Source of the DNA: a virus
IMG/VR virus record: IMGVR_UViG_3300019759_000014
Coordinates: 1 to 31,020 of that record
Reading direction: 5' to 3' (one strand)
Length of the DNA: 31,020 nucleotides
This document shows positions 6,311 to 15,900 of the stretch, one piece after another (position 1 is the first letter of the stretch; each line of letters opens with the position of its first letter). The translations under genes were made by a program, and so were the position numbers. The notes beneath the pieces were generated by a model. That model did no database searches. It saw only the letters and a list, made by a program, of their open reading frames with translations, and had not been told where the DNA came from.

Positions 6311-6886
6311 ATGTTTCGTGAGATTAATGGTGGTAACTTACCGACAAGAGGTAGTAAGTACTCAGCGTGTGTTGATTTATATGCTAATGCTGATATTACT
6401 ATAGGTGCAGGTGAAACTGTTTTGATACCTTTAGGAGTTTGTATTGATAAAGATGAAATATTTAAGAAATTCTATCAAACACATAGAACTTTTGATGAAG
6501 CTATTAATGAAATAGCAAACAACAATTCAAAACAGCAACCACATGAACTAAGACAAAGCTTTAGTATGACATTAAAGTCTCACTACTTACAACTAATGTT
6601 AAGAAGTTCACTATCTAAAGAGCTTATTATTGCTAATGGTGTTGGTGTGATTGATTTGGATTATAAAGATGAGATTATGATTAGAGTGCATAAACCTTTG
6701 CGAATTTGTAGCTATGGAGTAAATGAAACTGGTAACAATCATTTTGAAGTAGATTACAAAGATGATTTATTTATCAAAAAAGGTCAAAGAGTAGCTCAGA
6801 TAACTCTATTAGAACATAAGTCTTATCTGTTTGGCATAGATGGTGAAGAAGAACGTGATGGTGGTTTTGGTAATACAGGTAAGTAG
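6311..6886 (+). CDS. dut: dUTPase (dUTP pyrophosphatase) with an internal insertion
   Basis: Trimeric-type dUTPase, converting dUTP to dUMP and PPi to keep uracil out of DNA and feed dTMP synthesis. The five family motifs are present in order: SACVDLYA (residues 18-25), LRSSL (97-101), NGVGVIDLDYKDE (109-121, with the Asp and Tyr of the uracil pocket), GQRVAQ, and the C-terminal P-loop-like RDGGFGNTGK (182-191). It has 191 residues against about 140-150 usually; the excess lies between motifs I and II (about 47-92) as a helical, Gln/Asn-rich segment. ATG 6311 has AAAGGAATAAAA upstream. Confidence 0.93.
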   Translation: MFREINGGNLPTRGSKYSACVDLYANADITIGAGETVLIPLGVCIDKDEIFKKFYQTHRTFDEAINEIANNNSKQQPHELRQSFSMTLKSHYLQLMLRSSLSKELIIANGVGVIDLDYKDEIMIRVHKPLRICSYGVNETGNNHFEVDYKDDLFIKKGQRVAQITLLEHKSYLFGIDGEEERDGGFGNTGK

Positions 6887-6891
6887 GTTTT

Positions 6892-7314
6892 ATGGAGATT
6901 AGAGTTATAGAAGTTAATGGTAAAAAAGTTAAGCAGTACCTTCGTGTATGTACTGCTTGTGATGATAAGGCTTGGAAGACTTATTTGGTTGACAATACTT
7001 CTTCTTTATGTATAGAGTGCAGTAGACTATCTTACAGAGAAAATCACTCTCTTGTTGATACAGAGTTTTTGCCAGAAGATGAAGATAAAAATAATGCTAT
7101 GATTCAGTCTTTTCTTAAAAATAATAAACCTAGTGTTACTTTTTCTGAAGACATAGATTTCAAATCCTATGTTCCGAAAGAACCTTTATTCTTTTCTTCT
7201 CAATCTACTATTGTTGATTTTGATCTTAAATTTCCTATTGCTCTCAAGAAAGCAAGGGCAGAAACTAATTCGATCATTAAGAGTATTATTAAAGAATTAA
7301 GAACTGTTACTTGA
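6892..7314 (+). CDS. zinc-ribbon protein, 140 aa
   Basis: Cys20-x2-Cys23-x16-Cys40-x2-Cys43 is a typical zinc-ribbon or treble-clef spacing, in a basic N-terminal domain. The rest is Lys/Ser-rich with an acidic stretch (LPEDEDKNN) and no other motif. ATG 6892 comes five bases after the dut stop. Its last 18 bases overlap the end of the converging minus-strand gene. Small phage zinc-ribbon proteins often bind nucleic acid or RNA polymerase, so it is one possible regulator, but that is only inferred from the motif. Confidence 0.65.
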   Translation: MEIRVIEVNGKKVKQYLRVCTACDDKAWKTYLVDNTSSLCIECSRLSYRENHSLVDTEFLPEDEDKNNAMIQSFLKNNKPSVTFSEDIDFKSYVPKEPLFFSSQSTIVDFDLKFPIALKKARAETNSIIKSIIKELRTVT

Positions 7315-7731
7315 CTTCCCTTCTTTAGCTTTTAATCTTCCTTTTAAGTAAACTATCTGGTTTTTGTTTTCTGACACACCTTCTGTTGATTTTTTTTCTA
7401 TATATCTCATTTCTTCTTTTATCTTTCTCATGTCTTCAGTTATTTCTTTTTCTTTTTGTGTCTGAACTGCTGAATGTGTTTCTATTCTAGTATCCATTCT
7501 ATGACACTCTAATGTTATCCATACACCATACGCCATAATAACAGCCATACTTGAATATAGAATTTTTTTAAGATTTGATAGCTTTTCATGAACAGGAAGA
7601 AACTTTTCTATATGCCTCACAAGCTTATCTACATCATTAGTAGTCCTCTCTGATATAGCTGTTAACTTACCTATTGCTACCGTATTATCTATTGTAGCTT
7701 GAGATGGTTGTTTTCTTCTCTCTTCATCCAT
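7297..7731 (-). CDS. one-TM coiled-coil protein at the end of the lysis cassette, 144 aa
   Basis: The start is ATG 7731, overlapping the stop of the o-spanin gene (TAATG); the frame continues upstream but that part lies over the o-spanin. Residues 1-55 are polar and helical, one membrane segment spans about 57-74 (ILYSSMAVIMAYGVWITL), and the rest is a charged coiled coil rich in Lys and Glu. I do not recognise the family. It could be a second holin, an antiholin or another membrane lysis accessory, because it is the last gene of the lysis operon. It overlaps the zinc-ribbon gene of the opposite strand by 18 bases. Confidence 0.6.
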   Translation of the reverse strand: MDEERRKQPSQATIDNTVAIGKLTAISERTTNDVDKLVRHIEKFLPVHEKLSNLKKILYSSMAVIMAYGVWITLECHRMDTRIETHSAVQTQKEKEITEDMRKIKEEMRYIEKKSTEGVSENKNQIVYLKGRLKAKEGKSSNSS

Positions 7732-7970
7732 TACTGACAAACCTTTGCTTTTTCTATGAACGAGAGTATACATTCGCCCATTATTGCTACTTGCTCAGAT
7801 AAAGTTCCCTGTGGATTACAATCTACCTTTTCAACTATACATTTTTGAGGTACTGAAACTTTCACCTCTCTATCTATATACTCTATTTTTGGTTTACAGT
7901 CCTTACTGCATCCGCTGAAGGTCATTAAAGTCGATACTACCAACAGCATTGATAACATTAGCTGTTTCAT
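7731..7970 (-). CDS. o-spanin-like outer-membrane lipoprotein (Rz1-type), 79 aa
   Basis: ATG 7970 is chosen because AAAGGAG lies seven bases upstream. The product has a short hydrophobic signal ending in the lipobox FSGC (Cys21), so it should be lipidated and sorted to the outer membrane, and a short periplasmic tail with several Cys residues. It begins inside the 3' end of the i-spanin gene in another frame, a common Rz/Rz1 arrangement. Together the two proteins would span the periplasm and fuse the membranes in the last step of Gram-negative lysis. The periplasmic part is less Pro-rich than classical Rz1. Confidence 0.8.
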   Translation of the reverse strand: MKQLMLSMLLVVSTLMTFSGCSKDCKPKIEYIDREVKVSVPQKCIVEKVDCNPQGTLSEQVAIMGECILSFIEKAKVCQ

Positions 7971-8313
7971 CACAGTTCTCCTTTGTCAAGTTATAGTCTT
8001 TTAGCTTTTTATAAAGTATTTTATACTTATCATACTTAGGCTTAGCTTTCCATTCTTCTAATTCTTTCTTTTTTGTCTCTATATCTATTTCATATTTTTC
8101 TATTTCTGTGTTCATAGTATATATAGATGCTCTAAGAGTTGCTTCATTTGCTTTTGATATACCAAGACTTACTATAGACTCTTCATACTCTTTTTTGGCA
8201 TCCCTAAGGTCTTCTGACAAACTATCTATCTCCGAACTATAACTCCACCACATACCTAAAATAGTTACAAACAATAAACCTAAAATATAATCTTTTATAT
8301 CCAAACTTGGCAT
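7903..8313 (-). CDS. i-spanin-like inner-membrane protein (Rz-type), 136 aa
   Basis: ATG 8313 follows AAAAAGGACAAA; the longer frame upstream would run into the transglycosylase gene. The product has one N-terminal membrane anchor (about residues 7-23, YILGLLFVTILGMWW) followed by a long charged coiled coil, the topology of Rz. The last 68 bases overlap the o-spanin lipoprotein gene in another frame. Family membership is inferred from topology and gene context, since spanin sequences diverge strongly. Confidence 0.8.
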   Translation of the reverse strand: MPSLDIKDYILGLLFVTILGMWWSYSSEIDSLSEDLRDAKKEYEESIVSLGISKANEATLRASIYTMNTEIEKYEIDIETKKKELEEWKAKPKYDKYKILYKKLKDYNLTKENCDETANVINAVGSIDFNDLQRMQ

Positions 8314-8326
8314 AATTTTGTCCTTT

Positions 8327-8920
8327 TTACCAGAATTTATATAATCTACTCTCAAAAAGCTTGTAATCATTTCCATACTTAAAAACTTTTTTTGAATAAT
8401 CGTAGTTTATGTCACAAGCATTTATCTTTTGACCATTTAAGAATGTTATTGTTTTTCTCTTGCAATACTTTTCAGCTATCTCATGAGGTATTTCTCTCAT
8501 TCCTGTATCAAGCCTAGCTCTAGTTATCTCTTTGTTTACAAGCGAACCACCATTATATACTTGGTACGCAACCCAAAGATGAGAACTGTACGCTTGTTTC
8601 TTACAGTCCTTCATTATCAATGCTTGAGCATGTATTTGATTTCTAGTAGTTCTTATATGGTATATACCACGTTGTGTTAAATACTTCTCCCATATCCTAT
8701 ATGTTATTTGAGATACGCCTTCTGAACCTACACCATCTCTACTCACAACATCTCTACATAACGATTCTTGCTTTAACTGTCCTACTCCATACCAGTACGG
8801 ATAATCAAGTCCGAAAACCTTATAGTGTGCTTTCCTTACATCTTTAATGTAAGCTCTACACCTATCAGCCCCCGAAAGCGTAACAAATAGGAAGAACGAT
8901 ATAAAAAGCAATCGAAACAT
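8327..8920 (-). CDS. endolysin: SLT-type lytic transglycosylase, 197 aa
   Basis: ATG 8920 is preceded by ACAAGGAAATC. The N-terminus (FRLLFISFFLFVTLSGA) is a secretion signal, so the enzyme can reach the periplasm. The domain has the hallmarks of the Slt/lysozyme-like fold: VGQLKQESLCR with catalytic Glu52, GVGSEGVSQI (residues 63-72) matching the Gly-rich motif, and VAYQVYNGG (about 117-125) matching the AYNxG motif. It should cleave the MurNAc-GlcNAc bond of peptidoglycan, forming 1,6-anhydroMurNAc. Several Cys residues may form disulfides. Its 5' end overlaps the holin gene by 56 bases. Confidence 0.85.
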   Translation of the reverse strand: MFRLLFISFFLFVTLSGADRCRAYIKDVRKAHYKVFGLDYPYWYGVGQLKQESLCRDVVSRDGVGSEGVSQITYRIWEKYLTQRGIYHIRTTRNQIHAQALIMKDCKKQAYSSHLWVAYQVYNGGSLVNKEITRARLDTGMREIPHEIAEKYCKRKTITFLNGQKINACDINYDYSKKVFKYGNDYKLFESRLYKFW

Positions 8921-9140
8921 AATGATTTCCTTGTAATTCTTTTGATTTCCAATCAACCTTATCAAACATTAATTTTCTTACTATGTGAGCATGAACAACT
9001 CCAGCACTTACCAGTATCGCTTTTATTGTTACTAACTGTAATGGTGGTGGCAACATACTGTATGACTCTGTTAAAAATAGTAACAGTATCCCCAATAATA
9101 TCATAACATCTATCAATATTCTCTTCAATCTATTTCTCAT
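8865..9140 (-). CDS. holin, three membrane segments, 91 aa
   Basis: Three hydrophobic segments are visible: about residues 10-27 (DVMILLGILLLFLTES), 34-55 (LQLVTIKAILVSAGVV) and 73-90 (YVSIAFYIVLPICYAFG), with a basic N-terminus. This, and its place directly before the transglycosylase, fits a phage holin that permeabilises the inner membrane at the time of lysis; the layout resembles small three-TM holins of temperate phages. ATG 9140 is behind AAAGGATACAA. The overlap with the endolysin gene suggests coupled expression. Confidence 0.8.
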   Translation of the reverse strand: MRNRLKRILIDVMILLGILLLFLTESYSMLPPPLQLVTIKAILVSAGVVHAHIVRKLMFDKVDWKSKELQGNHYVSIAFYIVLPICYAFGG

Positions 9141-9152
9141 CTTTGTATCCTT

Positions 9153-10061
9153 TCAAGCAAACATGTAAATTGCAAATATAGCAACCAATAAGCCAACTAT
9201 AACATAATTTGTCTTATCTTTCTTATCTTCTTCCGTAATCTCCCTCACTGGATTTACTGGTTGTTCTGGCTCTACTATCTCTTTTTTATCAAATTCTGTA
9301 CATACCCATACGTCATTTGCATCTTTTAGGAATATTCCATATTTAAATAAGAATTCTCCATTATCTCCCCAAGCTTTACCCCAAGAGTTTTCAACTATAA
9401 GACCACCTAATTCATCATCCCAGCCTATAACTAGCATGGCGTGACCACCAACACTATCTCCATTTACACCTAAGTAATTATGATCTTTTATATTGGCTCT
9501 TATATTATATAGACTTCTTCCTACATTACAAGATATAGTTACTGCAAAACCATTATATACAGCATCTTTTATATCTTCTATCGAATCTAGCTCTTTATCT
9601 AAGAATGAGTCGTTATATATATTTATACGTTCATATCTTGTCACTAATCTTTTTTTAGCTGATTCGTAACATGATTCATCTGGTCTTTCATGTATCTTGC
9701 TTGGGTTAAATTCCCACTCATTTTCAAGACATATACCTAATTTACTTACAGATTTGAACCCATCTCTTAGATGAGAACCTATGTCTTTACCTTTTAAATC
9801 TTCATATGGTTCTCTTAGATTATAGTACAGAAATAATCTTGAGTAGTCTTCTATCACACCATCTTTAGCTTTTAGCATTTCAAGACCACTTACAGTTGCA
9901 TTGGCAACACATGAACCTGTTTGTAACTGATCTTCAATATCTCCTGTAAATTCACGCAAATTAAACTTAGATGGTAATGCTTTCCCACTAGACTTGTAAA
10001 AATAATCCCTAATATCTACTTTGTCTGGTAGTATATTATCTACTCTTATTTTACCTTCCAT
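9153..10061 (-). CDS. papain-like (C1 family) cysteine peptidase with C-terminal membrane anchor, 302 aa
   Basis: The catalytic layout of papain is present: Gln45 and Cys51 in DQLQTGSCVANA, His207 in VGGHAMLVIGW and Asn225 in VENSWGKAWGDNGEF. The region ahead (LPSKFNLRE) resembles the start of mature C1 peptidases, and there is only a very short N-terminal extension in place of a propeptide. A Pro/Glu-rich linker (about 260-283) leads to a single membrane segment at 285-301 (VIVGLLVAIFAIYMFA) at the extreme C-terminus. It lies between the fibre-assembly gene and the holin. The target is unknown: a virion protein, a host envelope protein, or a lysis or exclusion role are all possible. Confidence 0.88.
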   Translation of the reverse strand: MEGKIRVDNILPDKVDIRDYFYKSSGKALPSKFNLREFTGDIEDQLQTGSCVANATVSGLEMLKAKDGVIEDYSRLFLYYNLREPYEDLKGKDIGSHLRDGFKSVSKLGICLENEWEFNPSKIHERPDESCYESAKKRLVTRYERINIYNDSFLDKELDSIEDIKDAVYNGFAVTISCNVGRSLYNIRANIKDHNYLGVNGDSVGGHAMLVIGWDDELGGLIVENSWGKAWGDNGEFLFKYGIFLKDANDVWVCTEFDKKEIVEPEQPVNPVREITEEDKKDKTNYVIVGLLVAIFAIYMFA

Positions 10062-10435
10062 CAGAATGTCATCCCATCAACCATAGCTTTATACTCTGTA
10101 TCACTAGGTACTTCAACTATACCATTTGTAATATCAGTTATTAGCTTATAATTCATATCAATTATGGCTTTATACCATGTAATTATTCTAGTAGCTTCTG
10201 CTCCAAAAGTCTCATCTCCTTCCCACAACTTTACAGTTGCCAAAGAATCATAATCAAGTTCTTTTAGCTTCGCATTTACAGTTTCTAAATATATACTTTT
10301 AAAGTGAATTACAATCCTATCAGTTTCTCTTTTCTTAGCTCCAGCTAAATATTCAGCTTCTCTTTCATCCGCTTCTAATTCTTCTTCTTCTGTAAAAGGT
10401 TTTTTTCCTTCTGATGTTGTGTGGTATCTTGCCAT
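10061..10435 (-). CDS. putative tail-fibre assembly/chaperone-like protein, 124 aa
   Basis: The N-terminus (YHTTSEGKKPFTEEEELEAD) has the short pattern often seen in phage proteins encoded directly after tail fibres, with PFTxEEE followed by an acidic helix. The rest is helical and ends MVDGMTF. The stop overlaps the start of the cysteine peptidase by one base and it follows the fibre gene by nine bases. Fibre chaperone is the best guess from position and N-terminal pattern; it could also be a small structural protein. Confidence 0.55.
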   Translation of the reverse strand: MARYHTTSEGKKPFTEEEELEADEREAEYLAGAKKRETDRIVIHFKSIYLETVNAKLKELDYDSLATVKLWEGDETFGAEATRIITWYKAIIDMNYKLITDITNGIVEVPSDTEYKAMVDGMTF

Positions 10436-10444
10436 ATTATCCCC

Positions 10445-11746
10445 TTATGTTTTTGTTATTCCGTATAATCTAAATGTTCCTGATGTTATCGCGCCTGATG
10501 GTGGTGTGAATCTTACACCTGTTAATGCTCCTGTTGAAGCATTACACATAGCTTTACCATCATTACTAAATATAAACGAACCATCCGTTCCTGATGAACT
10601 AAAGTGTATATGCTTATATTTTGTCGTGTTGTGGGGGTTGAATATTCCCATTTTCATATTACAACTATCTCCAGCATTTACGCCACAAAACATAGTAGTT
10701 CCAATGTTTGATTGCGCTGATGGAGCATAAGCAGATGAATATGTGTTTACATTTGATTGCAATGTTGATGTATGGAAATAGTATCCTGATGTTTGATATA
10801 CTCCAGCTAGCTTCATGGTTATTGAAATCCAACCGCTTGCTGATAAAACTACATTATCTGCGATTAACATATAATCATCATATGTAGCATCAAAAGTTGT
10901 TTCAATATCTACTGTTGCTGAAGCACTTGCTACTGTTGTGCTTAAAAGAACTAATCCTGCTGGTGTCGATATAGGCTCTGTTAATGCTGTACCGTCTGCT
11001 CTTTCATAAGAAATAAATCTGAAAGTACCAGCTCCGTATTCTTCTAAAACTATCACGTCTCCAGCTTGTGTTGTGATGTTCGCACCCTTAGGTAAAATTA
11101 AATTAGTTGCATGATGTGTCAATACTAATATATCTGCGAATCTTAGCGTTATTTGTGTTCCTACTTTACCTGTTGTATCTATTGACTCTATAGCTGTTGT
11201 ACCTGTGACAGTAAAACTATTCCCATCCGTTAGTATTGGTAATGCTGTTGCACTTGCTACATCAGCCCCTATAGACAATTGATGCTGGAAAGAATTCGTA
11301 TCATATACTCCCCCTGACTTTGGGCTAGTATCTTCTACCACACTTGCTATCCCTGCTTCTGGCAGTAAAGCCCAATTTGCACTTTCAGCTACAGGTTCTT
11401 CAGTATTGTTATTTACTTTTGAAGCCCATCTTTTACCTGCGTTTGAAACAGATACACCTAATGGGTACGGATATACTACAGGTAAAGTTGGTGTATCTGA
11501 CCAATCTCCTTGATATTCTGATGCTGACTGAGCCACTAGAGCGTTATTCTCTACCTCAACACCCACTATATTCATCGCGTCTACTACTGCATTTATTTGT
11601 GTGTTTACAGTATTTTTTGATGCAATCCTAGAAGGTTGCTCTCCATTATATGTGTCTATATCTTCGGGGAAGGTTGAGCTATTTAAAACTGGAGTTACCG
11701 AATACGGATCTATTACTTCTGTTATTTTTGGTATTGTTGTTGCCAT
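10445..11746 (-). CDS. tail fibre / receptor-binding protein, 433 aa
   Basis: Gly/Ser/Thr-rich, low-charge, beta-rich protein downstream of the tail tip genes. Residues about 90-130 hold YQGDWSD and GKRWASKVNNN, reminiscent of small carbohydrate-binding-like modules in fibres. The C-terminus ITSGTFRLYGITKT matches the tip pattern of many phage fibres (sGtxRLYGI). The N-terminus probably attaches to the 394-aa tail tip protein, whose stop overlaps this start by one base. It most likely sets host recognition, though the receptor cannot be told from sequence. Confidence 0.75.
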   Translation of the reverse strand: MATTIPKITEVIDPYSVTPVLNSSTFPEDIDTYNGEQPSRIASKNTVNTQINAVVDAMNIVGVEVENNALVAQSASEYQGDWSDTPTLPVVYPYPLGVSVSNAGKRWASKVNNNTEEPVAESANWALLPEAGIASVVEDTSPKSGGVYDTNSFQHQLSIGADVASATALPILTDGNSFTVTGTTAIESIDTTGKVGTQITLRFADILVLTHHATNLILPKGANITTQAGDVIVLEEYGAGTFRFISYERADGTALTEPISTPAGLVLLSTTVASASATVDIETTFDATYDDYMLIADNVVLSASGWISITMKLAGVYQTSGYYFHTSTLQSNVNTYSSAYAPSAQSNIGTTMFCGVNAGDSCNMKMGIFNPHNTTKYKHIHFSSSGTDGSFIFSNDGKAMCNASTGALTGVRFTPPSGAITSGTFRLYGITKT

Positions 11747-12930
11747 TATACGAACCTTTGTACTTTTAGATTTATTTTTGATTGCTGATTATTTGCTTTA
11801 AATACATATGAAACATCTCTTGAAAATCCATAAACTACAAGTGACCTGTATTTTTCTTTATCTGTATTTTCTGCAAAAACTACTACTCTTCTATTTATTA
11901 GCTCGTTACTTTTATCAGATATTGAATCTACAGTAGGGCTATCATATGATATACTAAAGTCAAAAGTGTCATAAATCTTTGTTATATCTCCTTCATCCTC
12001 AAATATTACTTCTCCATTATCTTTCTGAACTATTTTACCAGAGCTTTTCTTTTGCGTTGGTACACCATCTAGTGTTATGCCATATTCTTGTGTCTGCCCC
12101 ATTAATATTTCGCCAAGCTTTAATATTGTTGATACTGTATTAGCTAGTGTTATTCTTACTGTTACTTCTCCTACAAAAAATGGTAAGTTCCAATCTACAT
12201 TTTTTATAAATGATTGCTCATATTGGCTTAGTGTTCTCCAGTTTATTATTGAAGTTGTATTTAAAAGACCGTCTTTTATATTGTCATATATTGGTGTTCC
12301 TATCTCTGTGTCTGGATCATAATCTGCTGGATTGTATACTTGTATTCTTGCAGATTCCGCTTCAAAGTTAAATAGTATTACTTCATTTATATTTTTTGCT
12401 AAAAATTCAAAGTATGATTCTGTTCCTTCTTCTTGTGATTGAGTATTTATAGCTTTATCTGCACATTTATTTCTATTTGTTGCACCTAAATCTTTCCAAT
12501 ATATTGAATCTTCTTGTGGATAACTCCATTCATATCTATAATCAGAACCTACATTATCATCCCAATTTGCAGGGTCATACGCCTCTGTTGTAAAATCTAC
12601 TGTTCTATTTTGTTTTGACTGATAGTATTTTTCTTCTGTGTATACATATACTATTGTGTTTGTCGTTACTGGTACTGTGGTGCTGTCTATTATTACGTTA
12701 TCCGATAATCTTGTTGTAAATTTATTGTTTGGATCTAGGTCGTTCCATGAGTATGTTGATAGAGGGTGGATTACAGTGAAGCTTTCCCATAATCTTGCTC
12801 CATAATATCTTCTTACACCTTTAGCATAGCTATCAGTAACTACAAACGGGTATATTGTTCCATCTGTACCCTCATTCTCTGCAATGCTACTATCTGTAAT
12901 TATTACATTTTGTGGTATAAAAAACTTCAA
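11746..12930 (-). CDS. tail tip/baseplate-like protein, 394 aa
   Basis: Unrecognised by family, but encoded between the tape measure and the fibre, where tail tip components are usual. The protein is beta-rich and acidic, with many Tyr, Trp and Asp residues (YYGARLWESF, SDYRYEWSYPQEDSIYW), and ends VFKANNQQSKINLKVQRFV. No membrane segment or catalytic motif. The module has no large J-like host-specificity protein, so this and the 433-aa fibre may form a simple tip. ATG 12930 is 19 bases after the tape-measure stop. Confidence 0.6.
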   Translation of the reverse strand: MKFFIPQNVIITDSSIAENEGTDGTIYPFVVTDSYAKGVRRYYGARLWESFTVIHPLSTYSWNDLDPNNKFTTRLSDNVIIDSTTVPVTTNTIVYVYTEEKYYQSKQNRTVDFTTEAYDPANWDDNVGSDYRYEWSYPQEDSIYWKDLGATNRNKCADKAINTQSQEEGTESYFEFLAKNINEVILFNFEAESARIQVYNPADYDPDTEIGTPIYDNIKDGLLNTTSIINWRTLSQYEQSFIKNVDWNLPFFVGEVTVRITLANTVSTILKLGEILMGQTQEYGITLDGVPTQKKSSGKIVQKDNGEVIFEDEGDITKIYDTFDFSISYDSPTVDSISDKSNELINRRVVVFAENTDKEKYRSLVVYGFSRDVSYVFKANNQQSKINLKVQRFV

Positions 12931-12948
12931 TTTATTTACCTCTTCCTG

Positions 12949-15900
12949 TTATGCCTGTTGTTTTACTAATAATGGTCTATTCCCATTCTGTGAATCATCT
13001 AAGAATCCTGCTGTTTTAGAACTTGATACTGATATTGTATCTAATTTTTGTATAACTTGCTCTAAAAGTTTTTTTACTTCCATATCGTTTGTTCTACTTG
13101 CGTAACTTTCTAATGAAGTTTTTGATGGGTACTTGTTATTCATAGTCACTGGAATTGTTCTTCCATCTGGAAGTGGTACAAATGCTTCTGTTCCTGCTTC
13201 TCCAAATAATGACACAGTAGGTCTATTTACTACACCACCATTAGCAAATGGTGTTGCATTCTTCATTAAAAATTCTTCACTTTGTTTTATCCCTGCTGTA
13301 GCTAATGCTATCCCTTGCTCTTTTGTGTCTGCTGATTCTATTATATTCTGCCAAAAATCTGCTCCACCTTCGCTTCCTACATCTCTGCCTAGATTCTCTT
13401 GAAAGATTTTATTTAACTCTTTTGACCCGTAAGCCTGTTCTGCTGTGGCTTCTGCAACTTGATTTGCTGTCTCTACTCTTGCATATGCTTGATCTATTTC
13501 TTTTTGTTCTGCATATTGATTAAAGCCTATCTCTCCAACTACACCAGTTAAAGTTTTTAGCCATTCAACTATTGGCGAAGATTCTCCTAGATACTCTATT
13601 GCTGTGTCTGTCAACTCCTGCACTTTATCTTCCATAGATAATCTGTTTTCATCGTCAGCTAACTCAGAACTAAGTATCCCCAACTCTGAAACTAATTCAT
13701 TGGTTATATTTGTATTGTCCCCTATTGAAGCCTTTTGTATCTCTGTTGATAACTTCGTAACATTTCCAGTTAAAACTTTTAATCTTGCTTCTTCTGATTC
13801 TGTAAGATTTGTATCTTTCAACAATAAAGTGTCTAATTCTTCTCTTTTGTTCCAGAAATCCTCTATAAGTCTATCTTGTGCATCTAAAGCATCACTTCCA
13901 CCTAGAAGTGTTGATATTGTGTCTTCTATACTTTGTCCTAGTGAACTAAAAGTTTCTGATAAAGAACTAAGCCTATCATCTGCTTCTTCCCATTGGTTAA
14001 CAATGTCATCTTGAATAATACTCTGCGCTTCTGCAACATTCATTATAGCGTTTGATGATTCTAGTATTGATTCTGCGTATAGTTCTATGCTGTCTATAAA
14101 ATTTAATGCACTTTGAACCCCTTCCCCAAAAGCATTATCCATTGCTTTATTTAGCGAAGATAATGCATCTGCCTGATCCTGTAAATCTCTTGGGTCTTGA
14201 CTTAAAAATAATGTTGAAATGTCTGTTCCAAACTCTTTCTCTACTTTTGATATTATACTTATTTGCTTTTCTAAATATGTTGCAAAATCTAGTCCTGTAT
14301 CACTTAAAAGCTTCTCTACATCTTTCTTTGCTTTTGCTAAATCTCTGTCTTCGTATGTAGTTGTTCCTGTTAAGTCATCATATAGCTCTTTAAACGTGTC
14401 TTTCGCATCACTCATTGTATCTACTACATCTGATAATGACACTATGTACTCATGTGTCACTTCCTGTAGTTTATTTATGTTTTCAATTCCTTGTGCTACA
14501 GCCCATTGCCCAAGTTCTATATCATCCCTAACTCCATCTTTATAACCTTGAGTCCAATCAGAAAGTGTTGGCAACAACCCTTGATTATATATAGCACTTA
14601 AAGAAGCTAAAGTATTATTTCTAAATACATTTGCGTCAAATGTTACCTTCTCAAATGCTCCACCTAAGTCAAATAGACTATCCCCTACTGCTTCGTTTGC
14701 TTTTGAGAACTGATTTTCCCATGCAAATCTTATGTTTTCTTGCGTAGCTGTACCATATCCAGCACCAAGAGTTAATGTCTGCGTGCTTCTTATAATTTCT
14801 TCTGCTAGAAGTCTTGTATCCATTTCATACTGAGTTGCACTTTGAGCTAATCTTGTTCTTCCAGCAGTACCTTCAAGACCTATAATTTCTAGTAAATCTA
14901 CCATCCTATCTAGTCTTTCTAATATTGGTTCATTAGCCATTTCTATCATCAGTGTGTTAAACTCTGATTCTGCTATCGTATCACTAGAGATAGCCGATGG
15001 TACTGAACCACCACCACTACTTCCACCCACACCAACTGCCCCTGCTATTCCTGCCAACAAAGCAACCATTGCTAATACTCTGGCTGTTGCTGTATATGGA
15101 TCTCCCTCTGTCGCTTGTTTTGTTGCCCCCTCAGCTACATTTAATCCAATTTGTGTCGTAGAAGCTGATACTTTCTTAGCATTATTAATATCATCCATCA
15201 GCATAGATGTGTGTTTTGCAAATTGTAAAGCCATTTCTAGCGTATGTAGTGTTTTATAGTTATCACTCTCTTGATTAAAGAAATTAGCTGATGCACCTGC
15301 CACTCCAGCATATCCATCCATTTCATTCTCAAATGATTTTTTCTTTATCTTGTCTTGTTCTTTTATATACCTATACGCTAGAGTTTGGGCTTTCTTTTCG
15401 TCTTCCCATATCTTTTCATCAATTTTTGCATATTTAATATCTAACTTAGCTTGAGCCTCAGTTGACTTCAACCTATCTAAATCAAATTTTGCCATTGATG
15501 AAGATAAGTCAGCAATAGTTCCAGCTACCCCTTCTAGATTACTACCCCAATTGCTTGCCGATTCTGATAGAGATATTTGACTCTCCACCATTGATAAATA
15601 GTGTTCTGATTGTATCCTAGCCCAATCTTCATCTAACCTATCATCCTCTTTTACATCTTTCTTTTTTTCATTGTTTATAGCTTGCTGATATTCAAAAGCT
15701 AATTTCAATATCTTTAATCTGCTCTCTTCCTCTTCTTTACCTGCTGTTGTTAATGCATAATTTTCTGCTTCTGCTTGAATTTTTAAATTTAATAAATCTG
15801 ATCTCTTTACCTCAACACCAAGTAATGCTTGTTCTGCTACCCATATATTATTTCTTCTTTCTTCTTCTTTTTGTAGCCTATCTAACTTTATTCTTGCTAT

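Noticed and set aside
13604-14545. Plus-strand Ser/Leu-rich open frames opposite the tape measure
   Set aside because: Antisense shadows of a long minus-strand gene with no start signals or coding character.
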